Shown one piece after another: positions 1 to 6,422 of a stretch of DNA of 14,174 nucleotides. Position numbers and translations under genes: made by a program. The stretch lies in the NCBI GenBank assembly GCA_002493395.1, contig DKYS01000089.1, positions 1-14,174 of the forward strand, read 5' to 3'. Within the stretch, counting starts at the first letter, position 1, and each line of letters opens with the position of its first letter. The notes under the pieces are model-generated. The model made no database searches, was not told where the DNA came from, and saw nothing but the letters and a program-made list of their open reading frames with translations. Source of the DNA: Turicibacter sp. UBA7094. GTDB lineage: Bacteria; Bacillota_I; Bacilli_A; MOL361; Turicibacteraceae.

Positions 1-236
1 TGAAAACCTCTGAGCAGTTTGCGAATCAATTAAGTCAATTAGCTTTGAGGGGAGATAGTAATGTTGCTTTTGTTATCGGTGGTTCGTTGGGATTATCTGA
101 TGAAGTTAAAAAGCGAGCTAATTATAAGTTATGTTTTTCAAAGATGACCTTTCCTCACCAATTATTTAAATTGATTTTACTTGAGCAAGTTTATCGTGCG
201 TATCGTATTAATCATAATGAACCATATCATAAGTAG
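1..236 (+). CDS. rlmH: RlmH, 23S rRNA pseudouridine-1915 N3-methyltransferase (3' part)
   Basis: The gene enters from the left edge; the frame is open from base 3 and 77 C-terminal residues are visible of a family length near 159. It ends at TAG 234-236. RlmH is a SPOUT-class methyltransferase that uses SAM to methylate pseudouridine 1915 in helix 69 of 23S rRNA on the assembled 70S ribosome. Visible family marks are a segment like SEQFANQLSQLALRG, the knot motif VIGGSLGLSDEV that helps bind SAM, the segment KMTFPHQLFKLILLEQ, and the nearly invariant end NHNEPYHK. A TTG at 45 could look like a start but lies inside the conserved domain, so it is internal. In many Bacillota this gene lies near oriC, and in staphylococci its last codons are the SCC attachment site. 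The identification is firm. Confidence 0.95.
   Translation, partial: KTSEQFANQLSQLALRGDSNVAFVIGGSLGLSDEVKKRANYKLCFSKMTFPHQLFKLILLEQVYRAYRINHNEPYHK
219..236 (+). other. rlmH 3' end resembling the SCC attachment site
   Basis: The last 18 bases of rlmH contain ATATCATAAGTA, which resembles the core of the staphylococcal SCC attB in orfX/rlmH as I remember it. Here the sequence is simply conserved because it encodes the invariant PYHK end. No serine recombinase gene, second copy of the core or inserted cassette follows; the next gene is a chromosomal regulator. It is at most an unoccupied potential target. Confidence 0.25.
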
Positions 237-244
237 TCATTAGT

Positions 245-266
245 GGAGTTATATAACTCCTTTTTT
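245..266 (+). terminator. Small Rho-independent terminator after rlmH
   Basis: A perfect 16-bp palindrome (GGAGTT, ATAT, AACTCC) at 245-260 is followed directly by six T at 261-266. The stem has only six pairs outside the tetraloop, three of them G-C, so termination is probably partial. It lies 8 bp after the rlmH stop and upstream of the RBS of the next gene. Confidence 0.6.
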
Positions 267-289
267 GATTTTTAGAGGAAGGTGATAGG

Positions 290-1150
290 ATGACTTTTGA
301 AAATATGCTCAAGTGTTGTGAAAAGTTGACACCGACTGAGTATCAGTTGGCACAGTTTATTTTAGAGAATAGGCAGTTGATTCAAACATTGTCAATTCAG
401 GAGTTAGCTAATCGAACTTTTGTTTCGAAATCGGGGATTCATCGTTTTTGTAAAAAGGTCGGATTTGATGGATATAATGGGTTGAAATTAAAATTGGCTC
501 AGGATTCAGCAATGAAAATTCAAACGAAATCAATTGATGTTAATTTTCCCTTTTTAGAGATGGATAGCCAAGCAATGGTTGCAAAGCGTTTATTAGAGTT
601 ATATGAGACAACTATTAGAGATACGTGTCAGTCTATTGATGATCAGGTATTAGAGCGATGTGTTAAGTTACTTCATGAGGCAGATGTAATTGATGTTTAT
701 ACGTACGCCCATAATTTGAATATCGCTGAGAATTTTCAGGATAAGATGCGGACGATTGGGCGTATAGTCAATTGTCCAAAATCTTTTTATGAGCAACGAT
801 ATACAGCGGTAGCTTCTAAAAATAATCATGTAGCGTTATTACTTTCTTATTCAGGAAAGGCTGTTTTCTTACCGGATATTGTAGAGATGTTGCATCGAAA
901 TCAGGTAGAGATGATTTTGATTGGGAGGATTGGAAATGATGTTTCGAAGGATGTGATTAAAAATCAGTTATATTTAAGTGATAGGGAAGATTTTAAAAAT
1001 CGTATTTCTCACTTTTCTTCTCATATTGCCATGCAGTATATGTTAGATGTATTATTTAGTTGTATTTTTAAAAAGGATTATAGACGTAATGTTGAATATA
1101 TAGATGAGATTCTTTCAATTGTTGATGACCGTCATCTTGAAGATAAATAA
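290..1150 (+). CDS. MurR/RpiR family transcriptional regulator (HTH + SIS domain)
   Basis: This 286-residue protein has the usual two-part RpiR layout. An N-terminal HTH_6 domain spans about residues 1-77, with the recognition-helix region ANRTFVSKSGIHRFCKKVGF near residues 40-60. A C-terminal SIS (phosphosugar-binding) domain spans about residues 105-260, including the segment VALLLSYSGKAVFLPDIVEML. Family members bind operator DNA and respond to a sugar phosphate or similar ligand. ATG 290 is preceded by AGAGGAAGGTG at 274-284. The following gene, 127 bp downstream, is a HAD sugar-phosphatase-like enzyme and could be its target, but that gene has its own promoter. The ligand cannot be read from the sequence. 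Other candidate targets in the window include the ugp-like operon with its phased repeats. Family assignment is firm; ligand and regulon are unknown. Confidence 0.9.
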   Translation: MTFENMLKCCEKLTPTEYQLAQFILENRQLIQTLSIQELANRTFVSKSGIHRFCKKVGFDGYNGLKLKLAQDSAMKIQTKSIDVNFPFLEMDSQAMVAKRLLELYETTIRDTCQSIDDQVLERCVKLLHEADVIDVYTYAHNLNIAENFQDKMRTIGRIVNCPKSFYEQRYTAVASKNNHVALLLSYSGKAVFLPDIVEMLHRNQVEMILIGRIGNDVSKDVIKNQLYLSDREDFKNRISHFSSHIAMQYMLDVLFSCIFKKDYRRNVEYIDEILSIVDDRHLEDK

Positions 1151-1225
1151 GGTGTCAAATGGTTTCAGTTTGATAGAAAATAATGAAGGATCTTTAGAAC
1201 AAAGCATCAGCTTTTCTCTCTTTCA

Positions 1226-1254
1226 TTGACGAAATAAGAAGATGAAGATATAGT
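1226..1254 (+). promoter_or_regulatory. Sigma-A promoter of the first HAD phosphatase gene
   Basis: TTGACG (1226-1231), a 17-bp spacer and TATAGT (1249-1254) give a near-consensus promoter. The expected transcription start near 1261 falls at the 5' edge of the AGAGGAGG ribosome binding site, so the leader would be only about 17 nt. Confidence 0.7.
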
Positions 1255-1277
1255 AATGTTAGAGGAGGGATTAGTTG

Positions 1278-2081
1278 ATGAAAGCTATTTTTTTTGATAT
1301 TGATGGGACATTAATTGATACGTTGAATGGGATGACACGGATTTCACCTCAGGTTAAGCGTGCTATCCATCATTTACAGGATGAGGGGAATGCTGTTTTT
1401 ATTGCGACCGGAAGACCATATTCTTTTTTAGATGAGGAGATAAGAAATTTTGGTTTTGACGGATATGTTTTAGTTAACGGTGCACAGGTTATTGTTAGAG
1501 ATCAGATTGTTTATAATCAGGCAATGGATAAACGATTTGTGAAGATGTTTGCTGATTTATTGGAGACTAAAGGAATTCAATATGTATTAGTTGGCGAAAG
1601 AAAAAGTTACTTGGATCAAAAGAGCCAGGAATTTTATGAGTTTTATGAGAATATCCATATTCCGAGAAGTTACTTTGAGAGCGAGTATCAGTTAGAAAAC
1701 TTAAACGTGTATAAATTCGAAATATTTGGGAAGACGAGTGAAGTGATAGAGGAGTGTAAGGAATGGTTAAAAGATTATGAAGATTATGGTTTTTTTCATA
1801 GTATTCATCCGAGCCATTTAGAGGTTTACTATAAGGAAAATCATAAGGCAACTGGAATTATAAAAGCACTTGAGCATTTGAATATTTCAATTGAGGATAG
1901 TTATGCGTTTGGCGATGGAGAAAATGATATTGAGATGCTTGCTACTGTAGGTTGTGGGATTGCAATGGGAAATGCAGCAAAAGCGGTGAAAGTACACGCA
2001 AAAAAAGTAACTGATAGTGTGAGTCAGGACGGTGTTGCGAGTGGGATTGAAAAGTATATTTTAGGTACAGTCGCTGAATAG
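1278..2081 (+). CDS. Cof-type HAD-IIB family phosphatase
   Basis: This is a 267-residue haloacid-dehalogenase superfamily hydrolase of the Cof/IIB subgroup, which removes phosphate from small substrates such as sugar phosphates in the cytoplasm. Motif I FFDIDGTLIDT supplies the nucleophile D8 and acid/base D10. The motif II region is FIATGRP. The motif III lysine is about K190 in HKATGI, and motif IV is GDGENDIEM with D213 and D217. The IIB cap lies between about residues 85 and 185. ATG 1278 is preferred to TTG 1275, because AGAGGAGG at 1261-1268 gives 9-nt spacing to the ATG. It follows the RpiR regulator and ends before a strong terminator, so it is mainly transcribed alone. A second enzyme of the same subgroup lies in the ugp-like operon and shares the cap segment pattern (YNQAMDKR here, YKQPMDRR there). 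Substrate unknown. Confidence 0.9.
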   Translation: MKAIFFDIDGTLIDTLNGMTRISPQVKRAIHHLQDEGNAVFIATGRPYSFLDEEIRNFGFDGYVLVNGAQVIVRDQIVYNQAMDKRFVKMFADLLETKGIQYVLVGERKSYLDQKSQEFYEFYENIHIPRSYFESEYQLENLNVYKFEIFGKTSEVIEECKEWLKDYEDYGFFHSIHPSHLEVYYKENHKATGIIKALEHLNISIEDSYAFGDGENDIEMLATVGCGIAMGNAAKAVKVHAKKVTDSVSQDGVASGIEKYILGTVAE

Positions 2082-2099
2082 GTCAGTTAAATAATCAAA

Positions 2100-2142
2100 A
2101 AAGGACGATGTCGCCTGTTGGTAACATCGTCCTTTAGTTTAT
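2100..2142 (+). terminator. Rho-independent terminator after the first HAD gene
   Basis: AAAGGACGATGT at 2100-2111 pairs perfectly with ACATCGTCCTTT at 2124-2135 across a 12-nt loop. The T tract is interrupted (TTTAGTTTAT). The leading A-run and trailing T-run could let it act in both directions. Confidence 0.85.
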
Positions 2143-2905
2143 TGGTAGGTAGACTGTTCCCGTTCTTATGAATAGGAAGATGATCAATTGACAAATTACT
2201 AGTATGAGAAAATTAGGGTGACAGGGTCACATGTTGATTATAAAGCAAGGTTAGTTCCAATTTTTAAAAGATATCTAAAGGGAGAATATCTGTTATAGGG
2301 ATAATTTAGGATTCTACGTATTTAAGATTAATAAGTTTTGAAAGAGAGTAGATAGTTGAAATATGGTTGAGCTGTAAAGATCATAAATCTCAACTACTTT
2401 ATTATAAGCAATTATGATATTTTTAGATTAATAAAAGTATTCATCAGAGACGATTGAGAAGTTTGATTGTACTTGCGAAGTAAAAATCTGAAGCCTTTAT
2501 TTCAGGACTAATCAATTACGCTTTTATTGAATAGTTTAAAGATTAGGATAAAGTATTAGCTAAAAAAATTATGAGATACCATATGATCGATGCTTATAAT
2601 TATAGGATTTGAAATGGGAATATTTCATCGTAATATATGATAAAGCGGATAGAGATTTTCGAGGGTAGGAAAATAGTCATAGGAAGTTATGTTAAAATTA
2701 AAGAGATTTAGAATATTATTCTAAAAGTAGTTAAGATGTTAGATAAGTCTAGATAGTTTTTTACATAGGAAAAACTTTTAGAAAAGAAGAGAGTTAACTT
2801 CCTTAAATGCATTTATGATAACTTTGTAGAGTGATTTTTAATGAAGAAAATATATCTCTATATAAAGTAATAATAGATGTTATTTTTAATATTCTTAAAC
2901 TTTAG

Positions 2906-2921
2906 CGTTCCACGTGGAACG
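2906..2921. promoter_or_regulatory. parS-like ParB-binding palindrome
   Basis: CGTTCCACGTGGAACG is a perfect 16-bp palindrome. The Bacillus parS consensus is TGTTNCACGTGAAACA, and the core GTTCCACGTGGAAC equals the parS core I recall for Pseudomonas. Only the outermost pair and one inner pair differ from the Bacillus form. In chromosomes, ParB/Spo0J loads on such sites, spreads as a CTP clamp and recruits SMC. Sites cluster near oriC and often lie between genes. Position in a gene-free stretch and nearness to rlmH fit that role. An operator for another dimeric regulator is the alternative; no parA or parB is in view. Confidence 0.65.
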
Positions 2922-2965
2922 AATTGAAGAGATGAGGAATTTTTTGAAAATAAGGACTATTTTTC

Positions 2966-2977
2966 CACTAATTAGTG
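2966..2977. repeat. 12-bp perfect palindrome
   Basis: CACTAATTAGTG is a perfect palindrome 44 bp after the parS-like site and about 120 bp before the yjdM promoter. It is not followed by a T-run, so it is no terminator. It could be an operator or chance in AT-rich DNA. Confidence 0.3.
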
Positions 2978-3090
2978 TCTTAAAGCAAGAAGAGGGGGAA
3001 TCAATTACTGAAATGTTTATGTAAGAGATGGTTGTAAATAGGAGCTTTAAGGTGACGGAAGGAATAAAAATGAGGGCTTACTTGGTAACT

Positions 3091-3119
3091 TTGAAAAATT
3101 GGTTTTTTTATGATATGAT
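3091..3119 (+). promoter_or_regulatory. Sigma-A promoter of yjdM
   Basis: TTGAAA (3091-3096), a 17-bp spacer and TATGAT (3114-3119) match the sigma-A consensus well. The start of transcription should fall near 3126, about 30 nt before the ATG at 3157. This also shows that the reading frame open from 3028 is not translated from that far upstream. Confidence 0.75.
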
Positions 3120-3156
3120 AGTGAGTAATGAGATTCGCTTGAATGGAGGAATGAAA

Positions 3157-3504
3157 ATGTCGGCTTTACCAAATTGTCCGAAATGTAATTCAGAATATAC
3201 GTATGAAGATGGGAGTATGTTAGTTTGTCCAATGTGTGCACATGAGTGGAATCCGGCAGCGGAGGCAGAAGCAGCAGAGGCAAATGTGATTCGTGATGCA
3301 AATGGAAATGTATTAGCAGATGGAGATACAGTTACTGTCATTAAAGATTTAAAAGTTAAAGGAAGTTCTTCAGCGATTAAGCAAGGAACAAAGGTTAAAG
3401 GAATCCGTTTAGTTCATGATTCGACTAATGGACATGATATCGATTGTAAAATTGATGGATTTGGAGCAATGAGCTTAAAATCAGAATTTGTTAAGAAAAT
3501 CTAG
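3157..3504 (+). CDS. yjdM: YjdM/PhnA family zinc-ribbon protein
   Basis: This 115-residue protein belongs to the PhnA/YjdM family (E. coli member about 111 residues). An N-terminal zinc ribbon has C7-x2-C10 and C24-x2-C27, within the family sequences PNCPKCNSEYTYEDG and HEWNP. A PhnA domain follows from about residue 48, with DANGNVLADGDTVTVIKDLK, VKGSSS, DIDCKIDGFGAMSLKSEFVKK. The family was named from the phn locus of E. coli but is not needed for C-P bond cleavage, and its biochemical role is unclear, so the name PhnA should not be read as phosphonate hydrolase. ATG 3157 is chosen because GGAGG at 3145-3149 is 7 nt away; ATG 3151 is too close, and the upstream frame from 3028 contains the promoter. 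It stands alone between promoter and terminator. Confidence 0.93.
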   Translation: MSALPNCPKCNSEYTYEDGSMLVCPMCAHEWNPAAEAEAAEANVIRDANGNVLADGDTVTVIKDLKVKGSSSAIKQGTKVKGIRLVHDSTNGHDIDCKIDGFGAMSLKSEFVKKI

Positions 3505-3505
3505 T

Positions 3506-3537
3506 AAAAAAGGCGTTCGATTGAGAACGTCTTTTTT
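3506..3537 (+). terminator. Rho-independent terminator after yjdM
   Basis: AGGCGTTC (3511-3518) pairs with GAACGTCT (3525-3532) across a 6-nt loop with one G-T pair, flanked by an A-run and followed by six T at 3532-3537. The stem extends by A-T pairs. Confidence 0.85.
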
Positions 3538-3584
3538 ATTTTCCTGACTTGTCTACTTTAAATTGATAATTTAGGAAAAAGGCA

Positions 3585-4012
3585 GTGATTATTTTGAATG
3601 TTGTAAAAGCTTCGTTATTTTTATTTGCATGTATGAAGCATTTGTCAGAAAAATTAAAGGATGAAACAACAAAAATCTTTTTAAATTCACGCGGGGGTAT
3701 GGATGAAGAGATGAAATAATTATAAACCTATGTTGAGAATTCAACAGATGCGTATGTTTCTCAAACAAAATCTGGATTTGCTCATCATTTACATGATCGA
3801 GTTAATCGAATTAAACAAGATAAAAGGTTAGAGGTAGAGTATATGACGTTATTGGAGATTAAAGAACGGGAACTTCAAAAAGGCATTAAATTAGGAATTG
3901 AACAGGGGAAATCTAAAATAGCTAAGAATTTATTAGATGTTTTAGACGATGATATGATTGTGTTAAAAACAGGATTCTTGAAGAAGTTCACCGATTAAGA
4001 GAGGAGAAATAG
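3585..4012 (+). pseudogene. Decayed C-terminal part of an Rpn/PD-(D/E)XK transposase-like gene
   Basis: From GTG 3585 one frame reads through two in-frame TAA codons (3717-3719 and 3723-3725) and continues to TAA 3996-3998. The part after the stops has the typical tail of Rpn proteins (recombination-promoting nuclease, transposase_31 group): RVNRIKQDKRLEVEYMTLLE, then the charged helix KERELQKGIKLGIEQGKSK, then IAKNLLDVLDDDMIVLKTG. Near 3975 the frame breaks. The expected ending LEEVHRLREEK is read in another frame from CTT 3977 to TAG 4010-4012, so a short deletion or insertion has occurred. The N-terminal nuclease domain, which holds the catalytic D-ExK residues, is absent. So at least two stops, one frameshift and loss of the 5' half are visible. 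Family assignment rests on the tail and is good but not certain. Confidence 0.7.
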
Positions 4013-4284
4013 GAGTGACTGTGAATTTGAAGGGCGATTCTCTTGGTTCTATTAAAGGGGGATATTTTGCGTTATCGTTTGATTAAGTAGGTAGTACAAA
4101 ATAATTTAATCGGGATAAGGGATGAAATGGCATTAGCGTAAAGGCTACCCCTTTAAGTTTAAATTTTGCAATAGAGATTATAAATCCTAAGTGAGAGGGA
4201 GGGATTAGGGAAGAGTAATTTGTCCACAACATGAAGTTTTTAGTCCTCTTGTTTTGTTTTCCATTATTTTCAATGCCTTGATTC
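4013..4284. other. Short intergenic stretch without a recognised gene
   Basis: Between the pseudogene and the rsmF promoter I see only a possible 24-codon reading frame starting GTG near 4015 and ending TAA near 4086, with a GAGGAG upstream but no recognisable product. A 93-codon minus-strand frame spans 4083-4364. It begins inside rsmF, covers the rsmF promoter and resembles no family I know, so I treat it as chance. Confidence 0.5.
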
Positions 4285-4313
4285 TTTAATGGTGAGGATT
4301 TTTGTACTATAAT
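4285..4313 (+). promoter_or_regulatory. Sigma-A promoter of the rsmF-like gene
   Basis: A perfect -10 TATAAT at 4308-4313 lies 39 bp upstream of the start codon. At 17-bp spacing the -35 would be TTTAAT (4285-4290), a weak match. The -10 is convincing, the -35 less so. Confidence 0.6.
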
Positions 4314-4351
4314 CGATAGATAGTTAAGTACATTGGAAAGGGTGAGAGACG

Positions 4352-5722
4352 ATGTCATTACCAAAAGACTTTTTAGATAAAATGCGTGAGTTACTTCAAG
4401 ATGAGTATGAATCCTTTATGAAAAGTTATGAGCAGGAAAAATCATTGGGGTTACGTCTAAATTTATTGAAAACAGATGTCGCTCAGTTTACGAAGATGAA
4501 TCAAATGAATTTAAAATCAATTCCGTGGGTTTCGGAAGGTTTTTTTTACCAACAAGTAGATCGTCCAGGGAAGCATCCTTATCATGATGCAGGTGTTTAT
4601 TATATTCAAGAGCCAAGTGCGATGTCAGTAGGAACGTTTGTTGGCGCTTTACCAGGGGAACGAGTGTTGGATTTATGTGCGGCTCCAGGTGGAAAAAGTA
4701 CACATATTGCCTCGCAATTACAACAGGATGGATTATTAATTACAAATGAAATTTATCCACAACGTGCTAAAATTCTTTCACAGAATATTGAGCGTATGGG
4801 AATTAAAAATGCAGTGGTGTTAAATGAGAGTCCTCAGAAATTAGCGAAACATTTTCCTTCTTATTTTGATCGAATCGTCGTGGATGCTCCATGTTCAGGT
4901 GAAGGAATGTTTAGGAAAGATGAGGTGGCTCAGGAGGAGTGGAGTCTTGCGAATGTGTTGAATTGTGCGAATCGCCAGGCGGATATTTTGGAAGAGGCGG
5001 CAACGATGTTAAGGCCAGGTGGACGATTAGTTTATTCGACGTGCACATTTGCACCAGAAGAGAATGAGCAGGCGATTGCTTCATTTATTGAAGGACATCC
5101 AGAGTTTGAAATTGAATCTGTGGATAGTTATGAAGGATTTAGTGAAGGACGTGTTGAGTGGTCAGGCTATGAGATGGAGGAGATTAAGCGAACGTATCGT
5201 TTATGGCCTCATCGTGTCCATGGAGAGGGGCATTATGTTGCCGTATTAAAGAAGATGGAAGATATAGAGGCTAGTGAACCGAAACGTCAACTTGTTAAAC
5301 CATTAAAGGATAAGAAGAAGATAGAGGCGTTTTTAGAGTTTGCGAAGGAGACGTTTGTTACGATACCATCGGGTAATTATGTATTATTTGGGGATCAGCT
5401 ATACCTTGTTCCAGAAGGGATGTTATCTTTTGATGGATTAAAGGTTGTTCGTGCTGGATGGCATTTAGGAACGATGAAGAAGAATCGTTTTGAGCCATCT
5501 CACGCCTTAGCACTTTCCTTAAAGCAAGAGGAAGTGAAAAATTCGGTTTCTTTTTCGGCGGATAGTGAAGAGATTGCGACGTATCTTCGAGGAGGAACGA
5601 TTCCTTTTACGGGGGATAAGGGATGGTATTTGGTTTGTGTTGATGGGTATTCACTTGGATGGGCGAAACTTGCGAATCAAATGTTGAAGAATCATTATCC
5701 TAAAGGACTACGATGGAATTAA
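4352..5722 (+). CDS. rsmF: RsmF-like 16S rRNA (cytosine-5) methyltransferase
   Basis: This 456-residue NOL1/NOP2/Sun family enzyme uses SAM to methylate C5 of a cytosine in rRNA, probably in the small subunit. The order is: N-terminal RNA-binding region with RLNLLKTD near residues 34-43; SAM loop VLDLCAAPGGKST near 105-117; motif IV DAPCSGEGMFRKD with D178 and C181; motif VI YSTCTFAPEENE with the likely catalytic C231; then RsmF-type C-terminal domains, ending in a PUA-like segment with GGTIPF, GWYLVCVDGYSLGWAK and a KGLRW end. The GEGMF form of motif IV and the long C-terminus separate it from RsmB. ATG 4352 follows GGAAAGGGTGAG at 4334-4345. It has its own promoter and terminator, so it is a single-gene unit. 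The exact target base may differ from that of E. coli RsmF (C1407). Confidence 0.92.
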   Translation: MSLPKDFLDKMRELLQDEYESFMKSYEQEKSLGLRLNLLKTDVAQFTKMNQMNLKSIPWVSEGFFYQQVDRPGKHPYHDAGVYYIQEPSAMSVGTFVGALPGERVLDLCAAPGGKSTHIASQLQQDGLLITNEIYPQRAKILSQNIERMGIKNAVVLNESPQKLAKHFPSYFDRIVVDAPCSGEGMFRKDEVAQEEWSLANVLNCANRQADILEEAATMLRPGGRLVYSTCTFAPEENEQAIASFIEGHPEFEIESVDSYEGFSEGRVEWSGYEMEEIKRTYRLWPHRVHGEGHYVAVLKKMEDIEASEPKRQLVKPLKDKKKIEAFLEFAKETFVTIPSGNYVLFGDQLYLVPEGMLSFDGLKVVRAGWHLGTMKKNRFEPSHALALSLKQEEVKNSVSFSADSEEIATYLRGGTIPFTGDKGWYLVCVDGYSLGWAKLANQMLKNHYPKGLRWN

Positions 5723-5750
5723 AAAGTGGACAATCCGTCCACTTTTTTTT
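5721..5750 (+). terminator. Strong Rho-independent terminator after rsmF
   Basis: AAAAAGTGGAC (5721-5731) pairs perfectly with GTCCACTTTTT (5737-5747) across a 5-nt loop, and the T-run continues to 5750. It overlaps the last two bases of the stop codon. Confidence 0.95.
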
Positions 5751-5784
5751 GTAGATTTTAATCCATTCATGAAGAGGTATCGTT

Positions 5785-5913
5785 ATGTTTAGGAAACCAT
5801 CTTTATTTATTACGTTAGGAAAGGCGTTAAGAAGATTAAGGAGAATCCAATCTGCAACATTTTTGTTTAGTTTGCCACCAAAAGAGAGGTTAATAGATGG
5901 GCAAATAGTTTAA
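5785..5913 (+). CDS. Possible small ORF of 42 codons, unknown
   Basis: ATG 5785 is preceded by AGAGG at 5773-5777 with 7-nt spacing, and the frame closes at TAA 5911-5913. The product would be small and basic, with RRLRR near residues 16-20, and resembles nothing I know. Its 3' end overlaps the start of the next small gene by 17 nt, an arrangement that can couple translation. No promoter or terminator of good quality is visible around it. It may be real, a remnant of a longer gene, or chance; confidence is low. Confidence 0.3.
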   Translation: MFRKPSLFITLGKALRRLRRIQSATFLFSLPPKERLIDGQIV

Positions 5914-6109
5914 ACTGTGGATACTTCTATTTTTGCCTTCAATCGGTATTTTATTTTTTAGTCTCTCTTGGGTAACGAGAATCAAGTTCGTTAATATATT
6001 TAATGAATTTGAAATCCTATTAATGTTAGTGGGATTTTCAGCGACGATCGTTTCTATCTTTAGTTGTACAACATTTATTTACGATCAACTTTCTAAACTA
6101 AAGTCATAA
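5897..6109 (+). pseudogene. Small two-helix membrane protein gene with a stop at codon 4
   Basis: ATG 5897 has GAGAGG at 5884-5889 upstream. The frame reads M-G-K, then TAG (5906-5908), then 66 uninterrupted codons to TAA 6107-6109. The interrupted product would have two membrane helices: residues about 8-26 (WILLFLPSIGILFFSLSWV) and about 40-62 (LLMLVGFSATIVSIF within it). A basic loop and the segment NEFE lie between, and a short tail QLSKLKS follows. A clean membrane-protein pattern after the stop suggests a recent nonsense mutation, or a start I cannot identify; CTG 5915 and TTG 5933 are in frame but lack a clear RBS. TAG is the normal stop of several genes here, so recoding is unlikely. 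I do not recognise the family. Confidence 0.45.
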
Positions 6110-6301
6110 AAGGGCCTGTCATTTATGAGAAGGATTTTTTTTATTCTATATAGCACCATAATGTTTGAAGAAGACTTTTTCTTTACGCAAGACTAAACCT
6201 ATCATTAATAATTAAAAGGCAGCCTGTTTTTATCCCCAGTATCGAAAATAGGATTAAAAATGAAAAGAGGTAAAGTAATTTACAAAATTTCCATTAACTT
6301 C
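6110..6301. other. Intergenic stretch upstream of the riboswitch promoter
   Basis: I see no gene here. CATAAA (6105-6110) could pair with TTTATG (6122-6127), followed after a few bases by eight T at about 6136-6143, which could be a weak or decayed terminator for the small membrane gene. Nothing else is recognisable. Confidence 0.4.
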
Positions 6302-6330
6302 TTGTGCTTTTAAAGAGGTCATACTATAAT
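6302..6330 (+). promoter_or_regulatory. Sigma-A promoter of the pbuX-xpt operon
   Basis: TTGTGC (6302-6307), a 17-bp spacer and a perfect TATAAT (6325-6330) put the transcript start near 6337, about 15 nt before the riboswitch aptamer. Confidence 0.75.
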
Positions 6331-6351
6331 ACCTTTATTAAATGAAATAAA

Positions 6352-6422
6352 GACTCGTATATACCTGGTGATATGGACTGGGCGTTTCTACCTGCAAACC
6401 GTAAAAGTGCGGACTACGAGGC
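6352..6422 (+). ncRNA. Guanine-class purine riboswitch aptamer
   Basis: The three-way junction is readable. P1 is CTCGTA (6354-6359) with TACGAG (6415-6420). P2 is CCTGGT with ACTGGG, closing the conserved loop GATATGG. The junction core is TTTCTACC, P3 closes the conserved loop CCGTAAA, and the 3' core is GGACTACG. The specificity base in GACTA is C (position 74 in xpt numbering), which pairs with guanine; adenine riboswitches have U there. U at the position equivalent to 51 argues against the 2'-deoxyguanosine class. It precedes xanthine permease and xpt genes, the classical regulon. Confidence 0.95.

Larger units (their letters stand above)
2143..3090. other. Gene-poor AT-rich stretch of about 950 bp
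   Basis: All frames on the + strand are closed often by stops, and I recognise no protein. The longest suggestive piece is an open frame of 31 codons without a start around 2202-2294, which matches no family I know. Longer readings at the right edge (3028 on +, 3047-3301 and 3108-3341 on -) overlap the yjdM region and look spurious. Structure seen: a GTGAC/GTCAC inverted repeat at 2218-2230, GTTGAG (2366-2371) facing CTCAAC (2389-2394), the parS-like palindrome at 2906-2921 and a 12-bp palindrome at 2966-2977. It may be a site-bearing spacer, a fully decayed gene or the locus of an unrecognised RNA. Confidence 0.6.

Noticed and set aside
2202..2294. 31-codon open stretch as a gene fragment
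   Set aside because: It lacks a start codon, matches no family I know, and is within chance length for AT-rich DNA.
3028..3156. N-terminal extension of yjdM by 43 codons
   Set aside because: The family begins at the zinc ribbon, the sigma-A promoter at 3091-3119 lies inside the extension, and a good RBS precedes ATG 3157.
4100..4300. Possible leader RNA (T-box or other riboswitch) before rsmF
   Set aside because: The TATAAT at 4308-4313 lies downstream of this stretch, leaving a leader too short for a riboswitch, and no T-box motif is visible.
4083..4364. 93-codon minus-strand reading frame
   Set aside because: It starts within rsmF, covers the rsmF promoter, lacks a recognisable family and has no convincing RBS.
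5785..6109. Toxin-antitoxin pair formed by the two small overlapping ORFs
   Set aside because: The overlap and small sizes fit loosely, but neither product resembles a known toxin or antitoxin and the second carries an early stop.
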